Below, piece by piece: positions 1 through 10,605 of a DNA stretch of 64,000 nucleotides. The translations under genes and the position numbers were made by a program. Below the pieces are notes generated by a model. The model saw only the letters and a list, made by a program, of their open reading frames with translations. It searched no databases and was not told the DNA's origin. Within the stretch, counting starts at the first letter, position 1, and each line of letters starts with the position of its first letter. The stretch comes from Aptenodytes patagonicus (lineage: Eukaryota > Chordata > Aves > Sphenisciformes > Spheniscidae): contig NC_134953.1 of assembly GCF_965638725.1 (NCBI RefSeq), positions 38,306,854-38,370,853 of the forward strand. The letters are read 5' to 3'.

Positions 1-471
1 CCTTTATTGTAACTCTTCTGTAGCAGCGCTGCTGTTGAAGGATCAGATCTTCATTGTTGACTTAACAAAGATATTTCTGATTGTACAGTTCAACTCATTA
101 TGCTCCTAAAAATAGTCAGTGTGTTGTAGATTTTTAATTGGTAGGCTGAAGTGTTTTTTTAGGTGCTGGGAAGAATGACAGAGAAGGTGAAATGAGACAA
201 GACTATTATCTTTTGATTTAAAAAAAGAACAAGATAGCAACTAAACTTTCAAATGTCTTTCTGTAGTCAGCATTGGGAAGGTTACACGCTTTGCATTTTT
301 AACATCTGGCTGGAATATTAATTTTCTGTGTAACCGCAGGAGAACTCTAAGGGATAATGTTGAATCTGGGAATCCCTTCGGCTGGAATTTTCAAAGCTCT
401 ACAGATGCAAAGGAGGGGGACTTTGTGTGCCCAGCTAACTTTCAAAGTAACTGGTACCTAAAAAGATGCAT

Positions 472-515
472 TTGCATTTGAGTGACCACGCTTTTGCATT
501 TGAGTGACCACACTT
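472..515. repeat. Two-copy 22-bp tandem duplication
   Basis: Units 472-493 and 494-515 are identical except for one base (CCACGC against CCACAC). This is a small local duplication in the presumed UTR, with no sign of function. Confidence 0.85.
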
Positions 516-2177
516 ACGGCTCCTGGTGTTATCATAGCTAAGGAAACCTTCCCTCAGCCTTTGATCATGTCCCTTTTATTTCCTTGGATTACTCGGTCTA
601 AGCATGGGTGTTCTACTGTCAAGCCCTGTACAGAGGGATTTCAGTCTTTTGAAGCATGCTGACGTACTTAAGGAATGGCTCCCTTTTTTCTTATCCTAGT
701 TGCTCAATTCTGCTTAGTCTTGCAGCTTCCTACATGTAGCCAGCCGGGTGCCAAGTAGGTGGAGCGAGCTGGGTTGGTAGAAGATGGAGGGGGAAAAAGT
801 CAGCAGGCTGTGCATATGTCAAAGTGAGTTCAGCATAGAGGGCAGAACGCATGGGAAAATGGTTTTTATTGTAAACTGCCAGTTTGTTCCTTGATCTGTT
901 TTTCTCTCGTAGCATATTTCAGTCATCTAAAACTTCAGAGACGTTATGAGGCTTGTGGGCAGTTTCCGTTGCTGCCACCTGTTCTCACTGACACTCATCC
1001 TTCTGAGTAGTTTGCAGTATAAATTTTTTCCAGAGTTCCCATTTCTGTTGGGAAATGCATCTGAGTAGCAAGCGGAGATGGCAGATGGTAAGAGCACTGT
1101 AGCAGGTATTTGGCAGCTCTGCTGGCATACCTGACAACCTGCCTTTCACGCCTCTGCAGCATCCCACTGAAATGGCCTGAACTTCTGAACAAAAGCCTTT
1201 CAAGGCAGGCTGCTACCCTGGAAACAAGTCAGGCCCTTGAGGTGTAGGGGCCTCGAGAATGAGAATTATGCTTGTGTTGTTTGAGACGGACCTTGCATCC
1301 CCTACCAGCATTTAGTGCGTAGTTCTGATCAAGTTAACCCCCAAAATAGAGGCAGCAGAGTAGCTCTGAGGAGACCTTTGGGAAAGAGGAGCTGGGCAGA
1401 GGTGGAGCTTTGAAAATTCCAGTCCTGTTCAGAAAGGTGCCGGCAACTGCTACTGTTCCTGTGGTGTCTTGGGTGAGGCGGGAGCTCCAGTAACAGTGCT
1501 TTAGCAGCAAGCAAAGTAATTTTCATGCAGTTTAATGGAAAACCACTTGACTGCAGCTTTTTTGTTACTACGTGTACATACTAAATATCTAGGCGGTGTT
1601 GACGGATAGCAATACCAGTTTGTCTTTCCTGTTTGCATTTGTACAGAACACTGAAGCACTCATGGCTTTTAAAAAAAAAAAGAAAAATAATTTTCCCTAA
1701 AGATGGAAAATACCTGCAGCTTTCTGACTTGGCAGGCTTGTGCAGTGGTTCCAGTGGTGTATCGCAGTTGGGGTAGATACGCCAGATAGGAAATGGGCTC
1801 TCTTCAGCATCGCTGCCCTGGAGGTACGGCTTGTGTTACACCACGGCGTGTAGTATGGTATTTGATCTTTTAAACTGGATGGCGTTCTCTTAACGTGAAT
1901 TTTTTTTGGGGGGAGGTAGGGATGGATTGACACTTGCTCTTGCAGGTTGGCAAGGTTTTAATTTTCTTGGGTTTTTAGTAGTAAAGGATTCATGCTAGCG
2001 ACCTGTTGGGCAGAGTGAACTGGGGGAAATCCTGTGCTAGTGCTGGGAGTCTCTTTAGTTTTCTCCCTTCCTGTGGACCGTGGCACCTGACCCGCTTGAG
2101 TTATGCTGGGAGGACATGTGCAGTTGCTTTCTAAAGAACATTGTCTTGATTTTTGCACAAAAGCTTCCTTAATGAAC

Positions 2178-2183
2178 AATAAA
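2178..2183 (+). terminator. Poly(A) signal AATAAA
   Basis: AATAAA is followed about 20 to 50 bases later by GT-rich sequence (2203-2232), the normal arrangement for cleavage and polyadenylation. It would end the + strand transcript entering from the left, probably PSAP. Confidence 0.6.
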
Positions 2184-2205
2184 AACTTCTATAAACCGGT
2201 AAGTT

Positions 2206-3084
2206 TGTGTGTTTTATTTCCTTGTTGTGTGCTAGTTGCTGAAGGATCTTGTTAGCTTCCCCTTTGCTGCAGAGCCAGGAGAAGGCACGTCCCAAGATGT
2301 CACTGGGAATCTGGGGCTGAATGGCAGGATTCAGGTTCCCGTTGAGTTGCTATCGCCTTGCAACATGCGTGTCCCATCAAGCCTTTGTTATACTGAGCGC
2401 AGTTGTAGGTTAAAGAGGCTTGCCAGGGATTGCCACCGCCGTTCTCTTCCCTGGATGAAAGCAATGCCTGATGTGAGGCAACAGCCCTGTGTTGCAATTT
2501 CTCTGCCTTGCGCAGGCTGGAGGGAGTTCTTGCTGAAGCTGCTTGGTATCAGGCTTCAGTGCTGACTTGCATTTAATGTGGCTTTCCTTTTGACTTCATT
2601 CCTCGCTTTATTTTGAATAAAATAATTATTTTTTAAAAATGTTTTAAGCAAACTACTTGGCTGCCTCTAAATACACCATTAATTCACTTGTTCTAAATTT
2701 ACTGGTCTTTGATATCTGCACTGCTGACTCTTTTTGTAAGGGATGATGCTCTATTCAGTGAAGAGCACAGAAAATTGCTATATCACATGGCACTAGGACA
2801 GTTTTTGCCCTGCTGTGCCCACCCTTTGCAGCCAGGAGTGGTGAGGTTAGCATTGAGCAGCAGGTTCTGGGCTGGTTTTGACTTCCCGGGAATACCTGCC
2901 TGGCTCTGGTCCCTCCCTCCACTTGCAGGCTGGTGATTCTATAATCAAGGTGTAAGGAGAGGGGTGTGGTAATTGCCCTGCGTAGGTGTGGGTTCTCGCT
3001 ACTTCTCCCAACCCATCCAAGATTCCTCAGTCTGGGAGCAGCACAGGAGAGGAACCAGCCACTGAGGACTATCTTAGGAACGGC
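2206..3084. other. Intergenic spacer and presumed promoter/5' UTR of the prosaposin paralogue
   Basis: No gene is visible. A second AATAAA lies at 2616-2621 in an A/T-rich patch and could be an alternative end for the upstream transcript. The promoter and first UTR sequence of the following prosaposin-like gene must lie in the last few hundred bases before 3085, or further upstream if there is a 5' non-coding exon. I see no clear TATA box. Confidence 0.35.
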
Positions 3085-3145
3085 ATGGAGAGCAAATGGA
3101 GTGGCTGGGTGCTGATCCTTTCTGTGTGCCTGGGCTCCTACCAAG
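3085..3145 (+). CDS. PSAP-like exon 1: signal peptide
   Basis: The exon encodes a short N-region followed by the hydrophobic core [14 protein letters not shown], and ends in phase 1 at a consensus donor (AAG|GTAAGG at 3143-3150). Joining to 6504 makes Ala, then VASP, which matches the start of mature prosaposin in other vertebrates and supports both the start codon and the splice. Confidence 0.85.
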
Positions 3146-6100
3146 GTAAGGCCAGGCCTGGGGGTAGGACTCGAGGAGAGCCCAGAAAACCCCTCTGAAC
3201 CCCAAAACTATTCCCAGCTATAGTGTTTAAGCTCCATAGTGTGCTTCCTCGTCCCTCCAGAGGAGAGCTGGGGCAGGCAGCACCACCGGCGGCTTTACCT
3301 CTTCCCCACCTGGAAGTGAGTGTTGCAACTTCTGCTCTTAAAGATGATCTTGGGGCAAAAAGCGGTTTGCTCCCTCCCTTCTCCGGACAGCAGGGATTCG
3401 GATGGAGCTGGTGTTTTGCTGGGGTATGGAAGGAGGGAGGCCAGTCGATGGGGCATCAGCAGTGATGGGGTAGAGGGCTGCTTTGTCTGCTGCCCTTGGC
3501 ATTGGGACCCAGCTGCGTATGTTCCGTTCAGGGGAAACCGCTTTGTTGTCCTTGCACGACAGAGTGGCCATGGTGCTGCCCGATGCTGCCCCTTTCCTTA
3601 CGGGCCTCGTAGGTGGTGCAGGAGGCAGGAAACATCTTCCCCCGTGGCTTGCGGAGCTCTGGGTAGGGTGATGGGGTGCAGTGCTGCAGCCCTGAGCACC
3701 TTTGGAGACCTCTCATCACCAGGGCTTTGGGTATCTGTGAGCAAATCCTACCTGTGGATGAGCTTATGCTGCTGTCCCCTAGGTATCCCCCCCCCAGATA
3801 AGAGTGAGAAAGTGATACCTGGCTCCTCCCCTGCCCATCCCCAGGAAACAAGTTGGGAAGAGCCTGTTTCCGACCCCTGGTCCTTGCTTGAGGGGAAATC
3901 GCTTATTCCAGGGGAAATTTCCCTGGGGAAACTACGGATCCCTGCTGTTGTAGGCAAAAAAAAAAAACCCTTTTAGAGGGAAGAACCCCTTTTGCACCCT
4001 AATTACCCCAGGCTCGGCCCATCGGGCTCCTCTGACATGACCTGCCCAGGCACCGGCTTTGTGGTGGAGTCATCGTGACTGCACACGTGTGGCCTGATGG
4101 GGGGGGACATGCCGAGGTGCTCCAGCCAGGAACAGGCAGAGCAGGAAAGTTCACCCGCGCTCAGCACGTCCGTCCTTTGGGCGACGCCTGCCCTGGAAGC
4201 CGATGGCGGCTCTTGCAGTGGCAGCTTGTCTGCATGGCACAGTGCGGCTGGTAGGGCTGTGGGACCGTGGGCCACTGCAAGCCTTGGAGATGGATTTTGA
4301 TGCTGGGGAAGAGTGTATTTACGATTTTTGCTGTGACAGGGGCGTGCGCCCAGCCGGGAACTGGGGCACCGGGGCCTACGCCGCCACCCCCAGGGTTTAC
4401 GTCACAACCTGCTTGCCAGGCTTGGCCGGCTCAGCCGGCACGCTCCAGGGCTCCACGTAATGCTGGCACAGCCCTGCTGGATCTGGAGCTCGGTGCTGGA
4501 TCCCCCCAGGCAAAACCCACCCCACCCCAGGGGCCTGGCAGCTGGGGATGGGGCAGCACCGGCTGGCCTGGGGGCACTGCGGGAGCATCCCTGCCTCGCC
4601 CCCAGCTCCATGCCGGGGCTTTGCTGAAAATGGCATCGTCCCACGTCCTGCTGCTTGGGTGCCTGTCAGCACAAGGCAGCTCCAGCACGGCTTTGAAATG
4701 TGGAGGAGAGCTCACGGGGCACCAGCTGCTCTGGTTGCTTGCCCCGTGGTGATGCTTTCCACCCAGGGAAGCTCCCTCTGCTCTCAGCAGATGGGTGTTA
4801 TTATTGTTGTTAATTATTTTTCTGGCCCAGCACTTGTTGCCCAAGTTTCAGCTTGAGCAGAGCAAGGAGTAAGCGCTGAGCTGAGAGCCACTATAAGCCA
4901 GAAAGGTGCAGGTCCAAACCATGGGTTTCCTTTAGACCAGTGAAATTCCCCCTGTGCCGTTGCCGGCAGCATCCTTAGGCAGCTGGTCCGGTCTCCAGCA
5001 TGGGGCTGCAAGAGATGCTCGTGTCTGTGGGTCAGGCAGGACCAGCTCAGAAACAAGCTGTGGGTTGTTGCCTCCCCTCTCCTCTTTTTTTGGTGCTGCC
5101 CCTGAACTCATCTGCTGACTTGCCATTCCTGTTCGCCCTGATGCTAGTGCCAGGGTTAAAAAAAAAAAAAAAGTATATATCTCTCAGCTGATGTGGCGAC
5201 CGCGGCATCCTGCTGCTGGAGAGGTGTGTGGGCAGCCGTGCATGGGAAACTGGGGGGGACTCGCCCTGCCCCGGGGCTTGCTCCTGCCCCGGTGCTGCCG
5301 TCAGCCCGATGGGGTAATCGAGGCTGAAATGCCACCCGGCACCCACTGAGCTGCACCAGCGCTTTTGGGAGCAGGCGGGGCTGGTGGGGGGCTTGGGAGC
5401 CCTCTCCCTGCAGCCTCCACTCCCGGTGACTTGCTGGGATGGCCCTGGACATCTCAAGCTGCTGCTCCAACACGTCCTGTGGATGAGCTGAAGGCGTTGG
5501 CAGAATCTGGCATGCAGGAAAAGCAGCTTTTGGGGAGAAACCTGATAAGGGCAGGGTGGGTGGAAGGAGCAGTTTGTGCCTTTGGCTTTACTCCTGCTGT
5601 GCAAAACCATAGGGCCAGAGCCGGGTGGTAAAAGCTGGCTGTGAATGCTCTGGGGGGTGTGTGCTTTGCTTAGAAACGCCAACTGCAAGAGGGTATGCAG
5701 CAGGGTCTGGCCATCCATCTATCCATGTGCTGCTCTCCCCATGTGCTCCCCGACTTCCTGGAGCAGCTCCTGACCAAAGCAGGGCAGTGAAGGGCTTGGG
5801 TTGTGCTGGCTCCTCGCCACCTCCCCAGCCGCATCCTGGGTGGGTGCAGCCCCCGGTGAGAATAAACACTTGCCCCATCGCAAATTAATCCTGGCACACC
5901 AAGGTGGCAATTAAACTGTCGGCGTTGCGCCATGCCACTGTGCTTCCCTGTGTGGCCGGGGCAGGCGATGCCGCTGCTGCCACGCCGGGGAATTGCAGCC
6001 AGGAGAAAATGCTGTCGTTAGGAAGAAATGAAAAAAAACCCACCCAAAACTGGGGTTGCTCAATCATTGCCGGGAGCCGCGGTGTGGCTAACCAGCTGCT

Positions 6101-9100
6101 GCACGGGACTGAGCCCTGGCAACCCCAGTTTGCTCATTCTACAAGATTTATTGCTGTTTTTATGAGCAGCTGCCTCCCCAGCATGTCGAAGGGTGCTGTG
6201 AGGCTGAGGATGATTCCCCAAATTTGCTTTGCTTTTGACGCTGGCCCAAAGCTGCTGCGACATCCCATTGGAAAAGCTGGCAGCATGCAGTGGCTGGGCT
6301 CAAAAAAATCATTTCTAAAACCCAACGACCCCACCACCATTGCAAAAGCTGAGGGTGAATCATGGCAAGAGGGTGAAGAGCATTGCCCTCGGCTCACGGG
6401 GCAGGGTTGGAGTCGGGGTGCTGGTGGGTGCTGGGTTGGTGTGGTGCAGGAGTTGGTCTCGGGGTGCCCTGGGGGCTGATGGTCTCCTCTCCCCACCCTG
6501 CAGCCGTGGCCAGCCCCCTCCACGAGTGTGGCGAGCGGCCAGAGGACTGGTGCCGCGACGTGGCGACGGCGGCCAAATGCGGGGCACTGGAGCTCTGCCG
6601 GATCACCGTCTGGGACCAGGCCCTGGGGGTAACTGCACTGGGAGCGGGGGGATGTGGGGTGATGGAGGGATGCACCCATACTGCCCGAAAATGTGGGGCT
6701 GGAGGGAGAATCCCAGCCTGGCCACCCTGAAGCTGGGCACCCAGAGGAGCATCCGCTGATGCTCTCAAGCAGCAACATGTCAGCCAGCAAGGCTGCCTAA
6801 CTGCGGGGGGGACTCACGTAGGATGGGGAGTCTGCAGGGTGAGTGGCAAAAATGAGTGGGTACCCCAGGATATTCCCAAGTGCCCCTTGGTGGGGTGTTT
6901 TTGTGGTGGAGGGGTGGGATTTGGGGGAGCAAGCGGGGGGTCCAGGTGCCATGGCAGCATCCCAACATGTCCCCTCTCTCAGCAGAAGGGGATCCCATGT
7001 CACCTGTGCCAGGTGGCGGTCTCCGTGGTGGGTAAGATCCTGCAGGACAACCGCACTGAGGTGGGTCATGGCCGGGGGGGGATGCGGGGCTGGCGTGCCC
7101 CCCCCCAACACCACAGGGCCAGCCCAGCCCTGAGCTCTCTCCTTGTCACCTAGGAAAAGCTGCGGCATTTCTTGGATAAGAAATGCCAGTACCTGCCCTT
7201 CCAGGACTGGTCCGTCAAGTGCAAGAGGATGGTGGACACCGGCATCCTCATCCTCGTCCAGCTGGGCAAGCAAGTGCTGGTAACTGGCAGGGGGACCCCC
7301 TTGGGTTTGTGTTTCTCCATGGTTTGGGATGTCTTGGGGGCTCGCAGGGCAAGGGAGGCTCTTGGAGCCTGGGACAAAACCTTTGCGAGATGGAGATGGG
7401 GATGGAAATGACCCAGGGATGGGGGGAGAGCAGGGCGATGGGGCAGACGCAGCCCCAAGCCCCCACCCCTCTACTCCTCCAGGCGGATCCGAAGGTGGTG
7501 TGTGGGACCATCAAGCTGTGCCAGCCCCAAGAGAGCCCCACCGGGGCCCTGAAGTTCCAGGAGCCGCCACCGGCCCCCGTGGGCCCTGCTCAGGACTTCG
7601 CTGACCTGGTCGCCCCCTTCATCACCAACGTGCCCCTCCTGCTTCATCCCCAGGACCTGCCTCACAGCGAGGCCCAGGTACCATGGCACAGGCGTGAATG
7701 CCATTGATGCTGCTCAAGGGCAAGAATCACCTAAGCATCACCTATTTAACAATAATTAAAAAAGAAAATTAAAAAATATTGCACGGATGAAATTAGGCGT
7801 GTCACCAATTTGGGGCTGGGATATTGCAGGATCCAGGGGGGGACCAGAGAGATGCCAGCCAAAAAGCTGCCCTGGATTATGACCAGCATTTAAATCCCAG
7901 CTCTGCAAATCCATGCGTGGGGGGGCTCAGTTTTATTTGGGGGGGGGGGGGTACCGATGTGTCCCTGCCCATGTTGTCCCGCAGGAGATGGAAGAGGTGT
8001 GCGGCGCCTGCCTGCAGCTGGTGGCGGCCGTGCAGCTGGAGGTGGGGACCGATGCCACCTTCGCCCAGGTGCTGGTGGCCCACGCCGAGCGGGCATGCGA
8101 TGGCCTGGCACCCGACTTGGCACAGCGGGTAAGGGTGCTGGCATCCTGCTGGGCTCCCCCCTCCTCCCCAATGTTACCGTGGCATGGGAGCATCTTTTGC
8201 AGCTGCCCGGGAGGCTGGGGGGTGCAGGCAGGGTGGTGGGGTGTCCCCCCTCAGGCGCTGACGATGTGTCTCCCTGCACAGTGCAAGCGCTACCTGGCTG
8301 AGTACGTGGACATGGCCGCACAGCTGCTCCAGCACTTGGTAAGCGGGTGAGCAGCTCCCCGGGGCTGCCTGGGGCCGGTGGGCACCAGCAGGGTGGCCAA
8401 GCGGCACAGACAAGGGGATCTTGTTGGCAGAAGTGGGGCCCTGCTCTCGTTTTTTTAATTAATCCTGCTGCTTTATATTCCTATAAACTTTTAAATATTT
8501 TTTCCCCTCTCTCTGGCTTGTAACTGTTGTAATTCTTTTTTATTTATATTTTTTTCTTGCCATTTTCCGGTCCCTCCACTGGCAGCAGGCTGAGGTAAGC
8601 AAGACCCATGCCCCAAGGGGCTGAAATCGCCCTCCATGGGGAAGGGAGGGGTGCAGGCTCACCCTCCCGGGGGCTGATGCCCACCTGATTCAGGACGTCT
8701 CTCTCCCCAGCACCCGATGGAGCTGTGTGGCCAGGTGGGACTCTGCTCCTCTGCCTCTGCACTGCCCCTCCACACGCTGCTCACAGAGAAGGTGACGCAG
8801 GTCCTGAGCATGCTGGGGGTAAGTGGGGACCCCCCACCCCGCCGCGCTCCTTAAAATCCAAATGGTGGGAAGGGGGAGCCGTATTTTGCTTTTTTTCCCC
8901 TCAAGCATCTCCATTTTTCCAAGGTGGGGAATGTCTTTCGTGGGTGTTGATGGCTGGGCGGCATGGGGGTGGCTCTGGGGGGGCTCGGCACACGTCCCAC
9001 CACCTTGTCCTGGCAGGATGGGGAGGGGACCACGCCGCTGTGCGAGATGTGCCAGTTCGCTGTGAAGGCGGCCGAGAGCCTCCTGGAGAACAACGTGACG

Positions 9101-10215
9101 GAGGTGAGCCCCACTGCTATGGTCTGGGGATGGGGGCGCTGAGAGAGGGGGCAAGGGGACAGCAAGGAGAGGGGCGTCTCCCTCCACCTGCCTTCTCCCG
9201 GCAGGAGCAACTGGTGAACGACATTGAGAAGGTGTGCTACATGCTGCCCCATGGCGTCATCGGGCAGTGCAAGGACTTCGTTGACTCCTACGGCAAAGCC
9301 GTGGTCATCATGTTGCTGGAGGCCACTGACCCAGCAGCTGTCTGCACCATGCTGCACTGCTGCCCCCGGAGCGGGGACACCCACCGAGGTGAGCTGGGGG
9401 TACCCGGGTGGCATCCAGACATCAGGTTGCCAGGGAGTGAGGTGATGGGGGGCGCTAACCCCTCCCCCCCCCCCCCCCCCCCCATCCTGCAGGGGCTGCT
9501 GTGCTGGAGCAGCTGGTGGTGGGCACAGGTGCCTTCTGCAACGTCTGCCAGATTGTCATCACCTACTTTGATAACGAGCTGCTGAAGAACGAGACGCTGG
9601 CAGAGCTGGGCGATGTGCTGGAGAAGGGCTGCGAGCTGCTGCCTACGCCGCTCACCGACAAGGTGAACCAGGGGGGGAGCGCCCAGCCTGGCAGGAACCT
9701 CTCCGACCCCCCTGTGCCGGGCTCACCCCCTCTCTCCTTCCCAGTGTGAGGCACTCGTGGTGCAGTACGAGCCGGCGGCCGTGCGGCTCCTCGTGCAGAT
9801 GATGGATCCCACCTTCGTCTGCACCGTAAGTGTCCCTGTGCCATGGGTGCTGCACCCGCTCCCTGGGGCAGCCTGGACTGACATGGGCATCTTTTGGCCA
9901 AGCCTGGGGGGGGCTGGCAGAGGGGCAGTGGGGTCAAAGGGTGCTCGTGGGTTTTTTTCTCCCCCCTCCCACCTTTTTCCTTTGCAATGCAGAAAATAAG
10001 AGCCTGCGATTCATCCGAGGAGGATCTCCTGGGCTCGGACCCCTGCGCCTGGGGACCGCACTACTGGTGCAAGAACATGGCCACGGCTGTCGAGTGCCAT
10101 GTAAGTGTCGGCCACGTCCCCTCCGCTGGGTCGGCAGGGTGCTGGGGATCCCTGCCACCCCTCTCTGTCTCTCCCACAGGCCGTTGAGCACTGCCGGCGT
10201 CACCTATGGAACTAG
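3085..10215 (+). CDS. Prosaposin paralogue (PSAP-like), complete, 15 coding exons
   Basis: Exons: 3085-3145, 6504-6628, 6986-7060, 7154-7279, 7483-7677, 7985-8128, 8282-8338, 8586-8594, 8711-8818, 9017-9103, 9205-9388, 9493-9662, 9745-9825, 9993-10100, 10180-10215. All phases join, giving about 521 residues against 524-527 for human PSAP. Order: signal peptide 1-20, saposin-A-type domain about 25-60, saposins A (63-142), B (197-278), C (305-390) and D (398-478), then a C-terminal saposin-A-type domain. Each saposin keeps its six disulfide cysteines. In the family the precursor is cleaved in lysosomes into small proteins that present sphingolipids to hydrolases, and uncut forms are secreted. 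It differs strongly from chicken PSAP as I remember it, so I read it as a tandem duplicate, not PSAP itself. It has introns, unlike human PSAPL1. The start ATG has G at -3 and +4. Confidence 0.92.
3146..6503 (+). other. PSAP-like intron 1 (3.4 kb)
   Basis: This is the longest intron of the gene. It is GC-rich and carries an A run at about 5158-5172. Many overlapping long open frames occur on both strands, as expected in GC-rich DNA, but none resembles a protein family. I see no second gene in it. Confidence 0.7.
6504..7279 (+). CDS. PSAP-like exons 2-4: N-terminal saposin-A-type domain and most of saposin A
   Basis: Exon 2 (6504-6628) carries the small four-cysteine saposin-A-type motif ([11 protein letters not shown] ... 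AKCGALELC). Exons 3 (6986-7060) and 4 (7154-7279) carry saposin A: the CHLC pair, the N-glycosylation sequon NRT at residue 84, then KKC and VKC. The acceptor of exon 3 is CAGCAG at 6980-6985, so splicing may add one Gln by using 6983. All three exons are short and in phase with human PSAP exons as I recall them. Confidence 0.9.
7483..8818 (+). CDS. PSAP-like exons 5-9: end of saposin A, A/B linker and saposin B
   Basis: Exon 5 (7483-7677) finishes saposin A (VVC, KLC) and encodes a Pro-rich linker with the family motif [13 protein letters not shown]. Exons 6 (7985-8128), 7 (8282-8338), 8 (8586-8594) and 9 (8711-8818) encode saposin B with all six cysteines (VCGAC, RAC, CKR, ELC, GLC). Saposin B normally extracts sulfatide and other lipids as a dimer. 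The usual glycosylation site (NST in human, NAT in chicken by memory) reads D-A-T at residues 217-219, so saposin B of this paralogue lacks that sequon. Confidence 0.9.
8586..8594 (+). CDS. PSAP-like 9-nt microexon 8 (Gln-Ala-Glu)
   Basis: CAGGCTGAG sits between a pyrimidine-rich acceptor (ending GGCAG) and a consensus donor GTAAGC. It corresponds in place, length and phase to the 9-nt exon 8 of human PSAP (Gln-Asp-Gln), which is alternatively spliced and alters saposin B. The CAGCAG at 8583-8588 could also give a 6-nt form. Skipping it leaves the frame open. Confidence 0.75.
9017..9388 (+). CDS. PSAP-like exons 10-11: saposin C
   Basis: Exons 9017-9103 and 9205-9388 encode saposin C: CEMC, the sequon NVT at residue 326, KVC, GQC, AVC and LHCC. 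The segment [12 protein letters not shown] sits where human saposin C has its neurotrophic peptide LIDNNKTEKEIL. Saposin C normally activates glucosylceramidase in lysosomes. Whether this paralogue does cannot be told from sequence alone. Confidence 0.9.
9464..9483. repeat. 20-nt C homopolymer beside the exon 12 acceptor
   Basis: An uninterrupted run of 20 C forms most of the pyrimidine tract of the acceptor that ends at 9492 (CATCCTGCAG). Such runs vary in length and are hard to sequence, so the exact count is uncertain. Confidence 0.9.
9493..9825 (+). CDS. PSAP-like exons 12-13: saposin D
   Basis: Exons 9493-9662 and 9745-9825 encode saposin D with CNVC, the sequon NET at residue 423, KGC, DKC and FVC. 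The last cysteine (RAC) comes from exon 14. MMDPTFVCT is identical to the same stretch of chicken PSAP as I recall it. In the family, saposin D supports acid ceramidase. Confidence 0.9.
9993..10215 (+). CDS. PSAP-like exons 14-15: C-terminal saposin-A-type domain and stop
   Basis: Exon 14 (9993-10100) gives [11 protein letters not shown] and exon 15 (10180-10215) gives [11 protein letters not shown] then TAG at 10213. This four-cysteine C-terminal domain is needed for lysosomal sorting of prosaposin. Its end closely matches the vertebrate consensus (AVEHCKRHVWN in human), so the gene is complete at its 3' end. Confidence 0.92.
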
Positions 10216-10480
10216 GAGCCACCTCCCCAGCTGGCCGGGCTTGCCCCGCCGTTTTGGTTCAGGATCCCGGGACCCCCTCCCTTGGGACGCACCTGCACCC
10301 ACGGACGGCAACGGCAGGAGCCCACCGGCTTCACCACCCCAGCAGGGGCTGTGGGGCGTCCCAGCCACCTCTGCTGCTTCCTTTTCCACCCCTGGGGCTT
10401 GGATTTCCAAATCAGGTTAAGGGACAGTATTTTCAGGACTGGGGATTTCAGCCTTGACGTCTCTCAGGGCAACTGCAAAA

Positions 10481-10605
10481 TCTCCATCCCCATCGTCACC
10501 CATATCCCCATCCCCACCCATATCCCCATCCCCACCCACATCCCCATTCCCATTCTCACCCCTATCCCCCTCCCCATCCCCATCCCCATGCCCATCCCAC
10601 CCTGA
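10481..10605. repeat. Imperfect C-rich hexamer array (CCCATC/CCCCAT variants)
   Basis: About 20 degenerate copies of CCCCAT/CCCATC-like units lie in the PSAP-like 3' UTR. The repeat opens artificial long frames on both strands (Pro/Ile/Ser-rich on +, Gly/Met/Asp-rich on -), which are not genes. Confidence 0.85.

Larger units (their letters stand above)
1..2205 (+). other. PSAP: Non-coding stretch, probable 3' UTR of PSAP
   Basis: No open frame here resembles a known protein. The stretch is T-rich, and on the + strand it ends in AATAAA followed by GT-rich DNA, as a transcript end would. In mammals PSAP lies next to the 3' end of CDH23 in convergent orientation, and a prosaposin-like gene follows directly here. 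The simplest reading is that this is the long last-exon UTR of the original PSAP gene, whose coding exons lie left of the window. The gene assignment is inferred from synteny. It could equally be intergenic DNA or another gene's UTR. Confidence 0.4.

Noticed and set aside
3320-3976. 218-codon + strand frame upstream in intron 1
   Set aside because: It ends in a Lys run from an A tract and lacks any conserved motif. The gene's real exon 2 is at 6504.
5047-5718. 223-codon minus-strand frame in PSAP-like intron 1
   Set aside because: It includes a Phe run encoded by an A homopolymer, has no domain, and GC-rich DNA yields many such frames.
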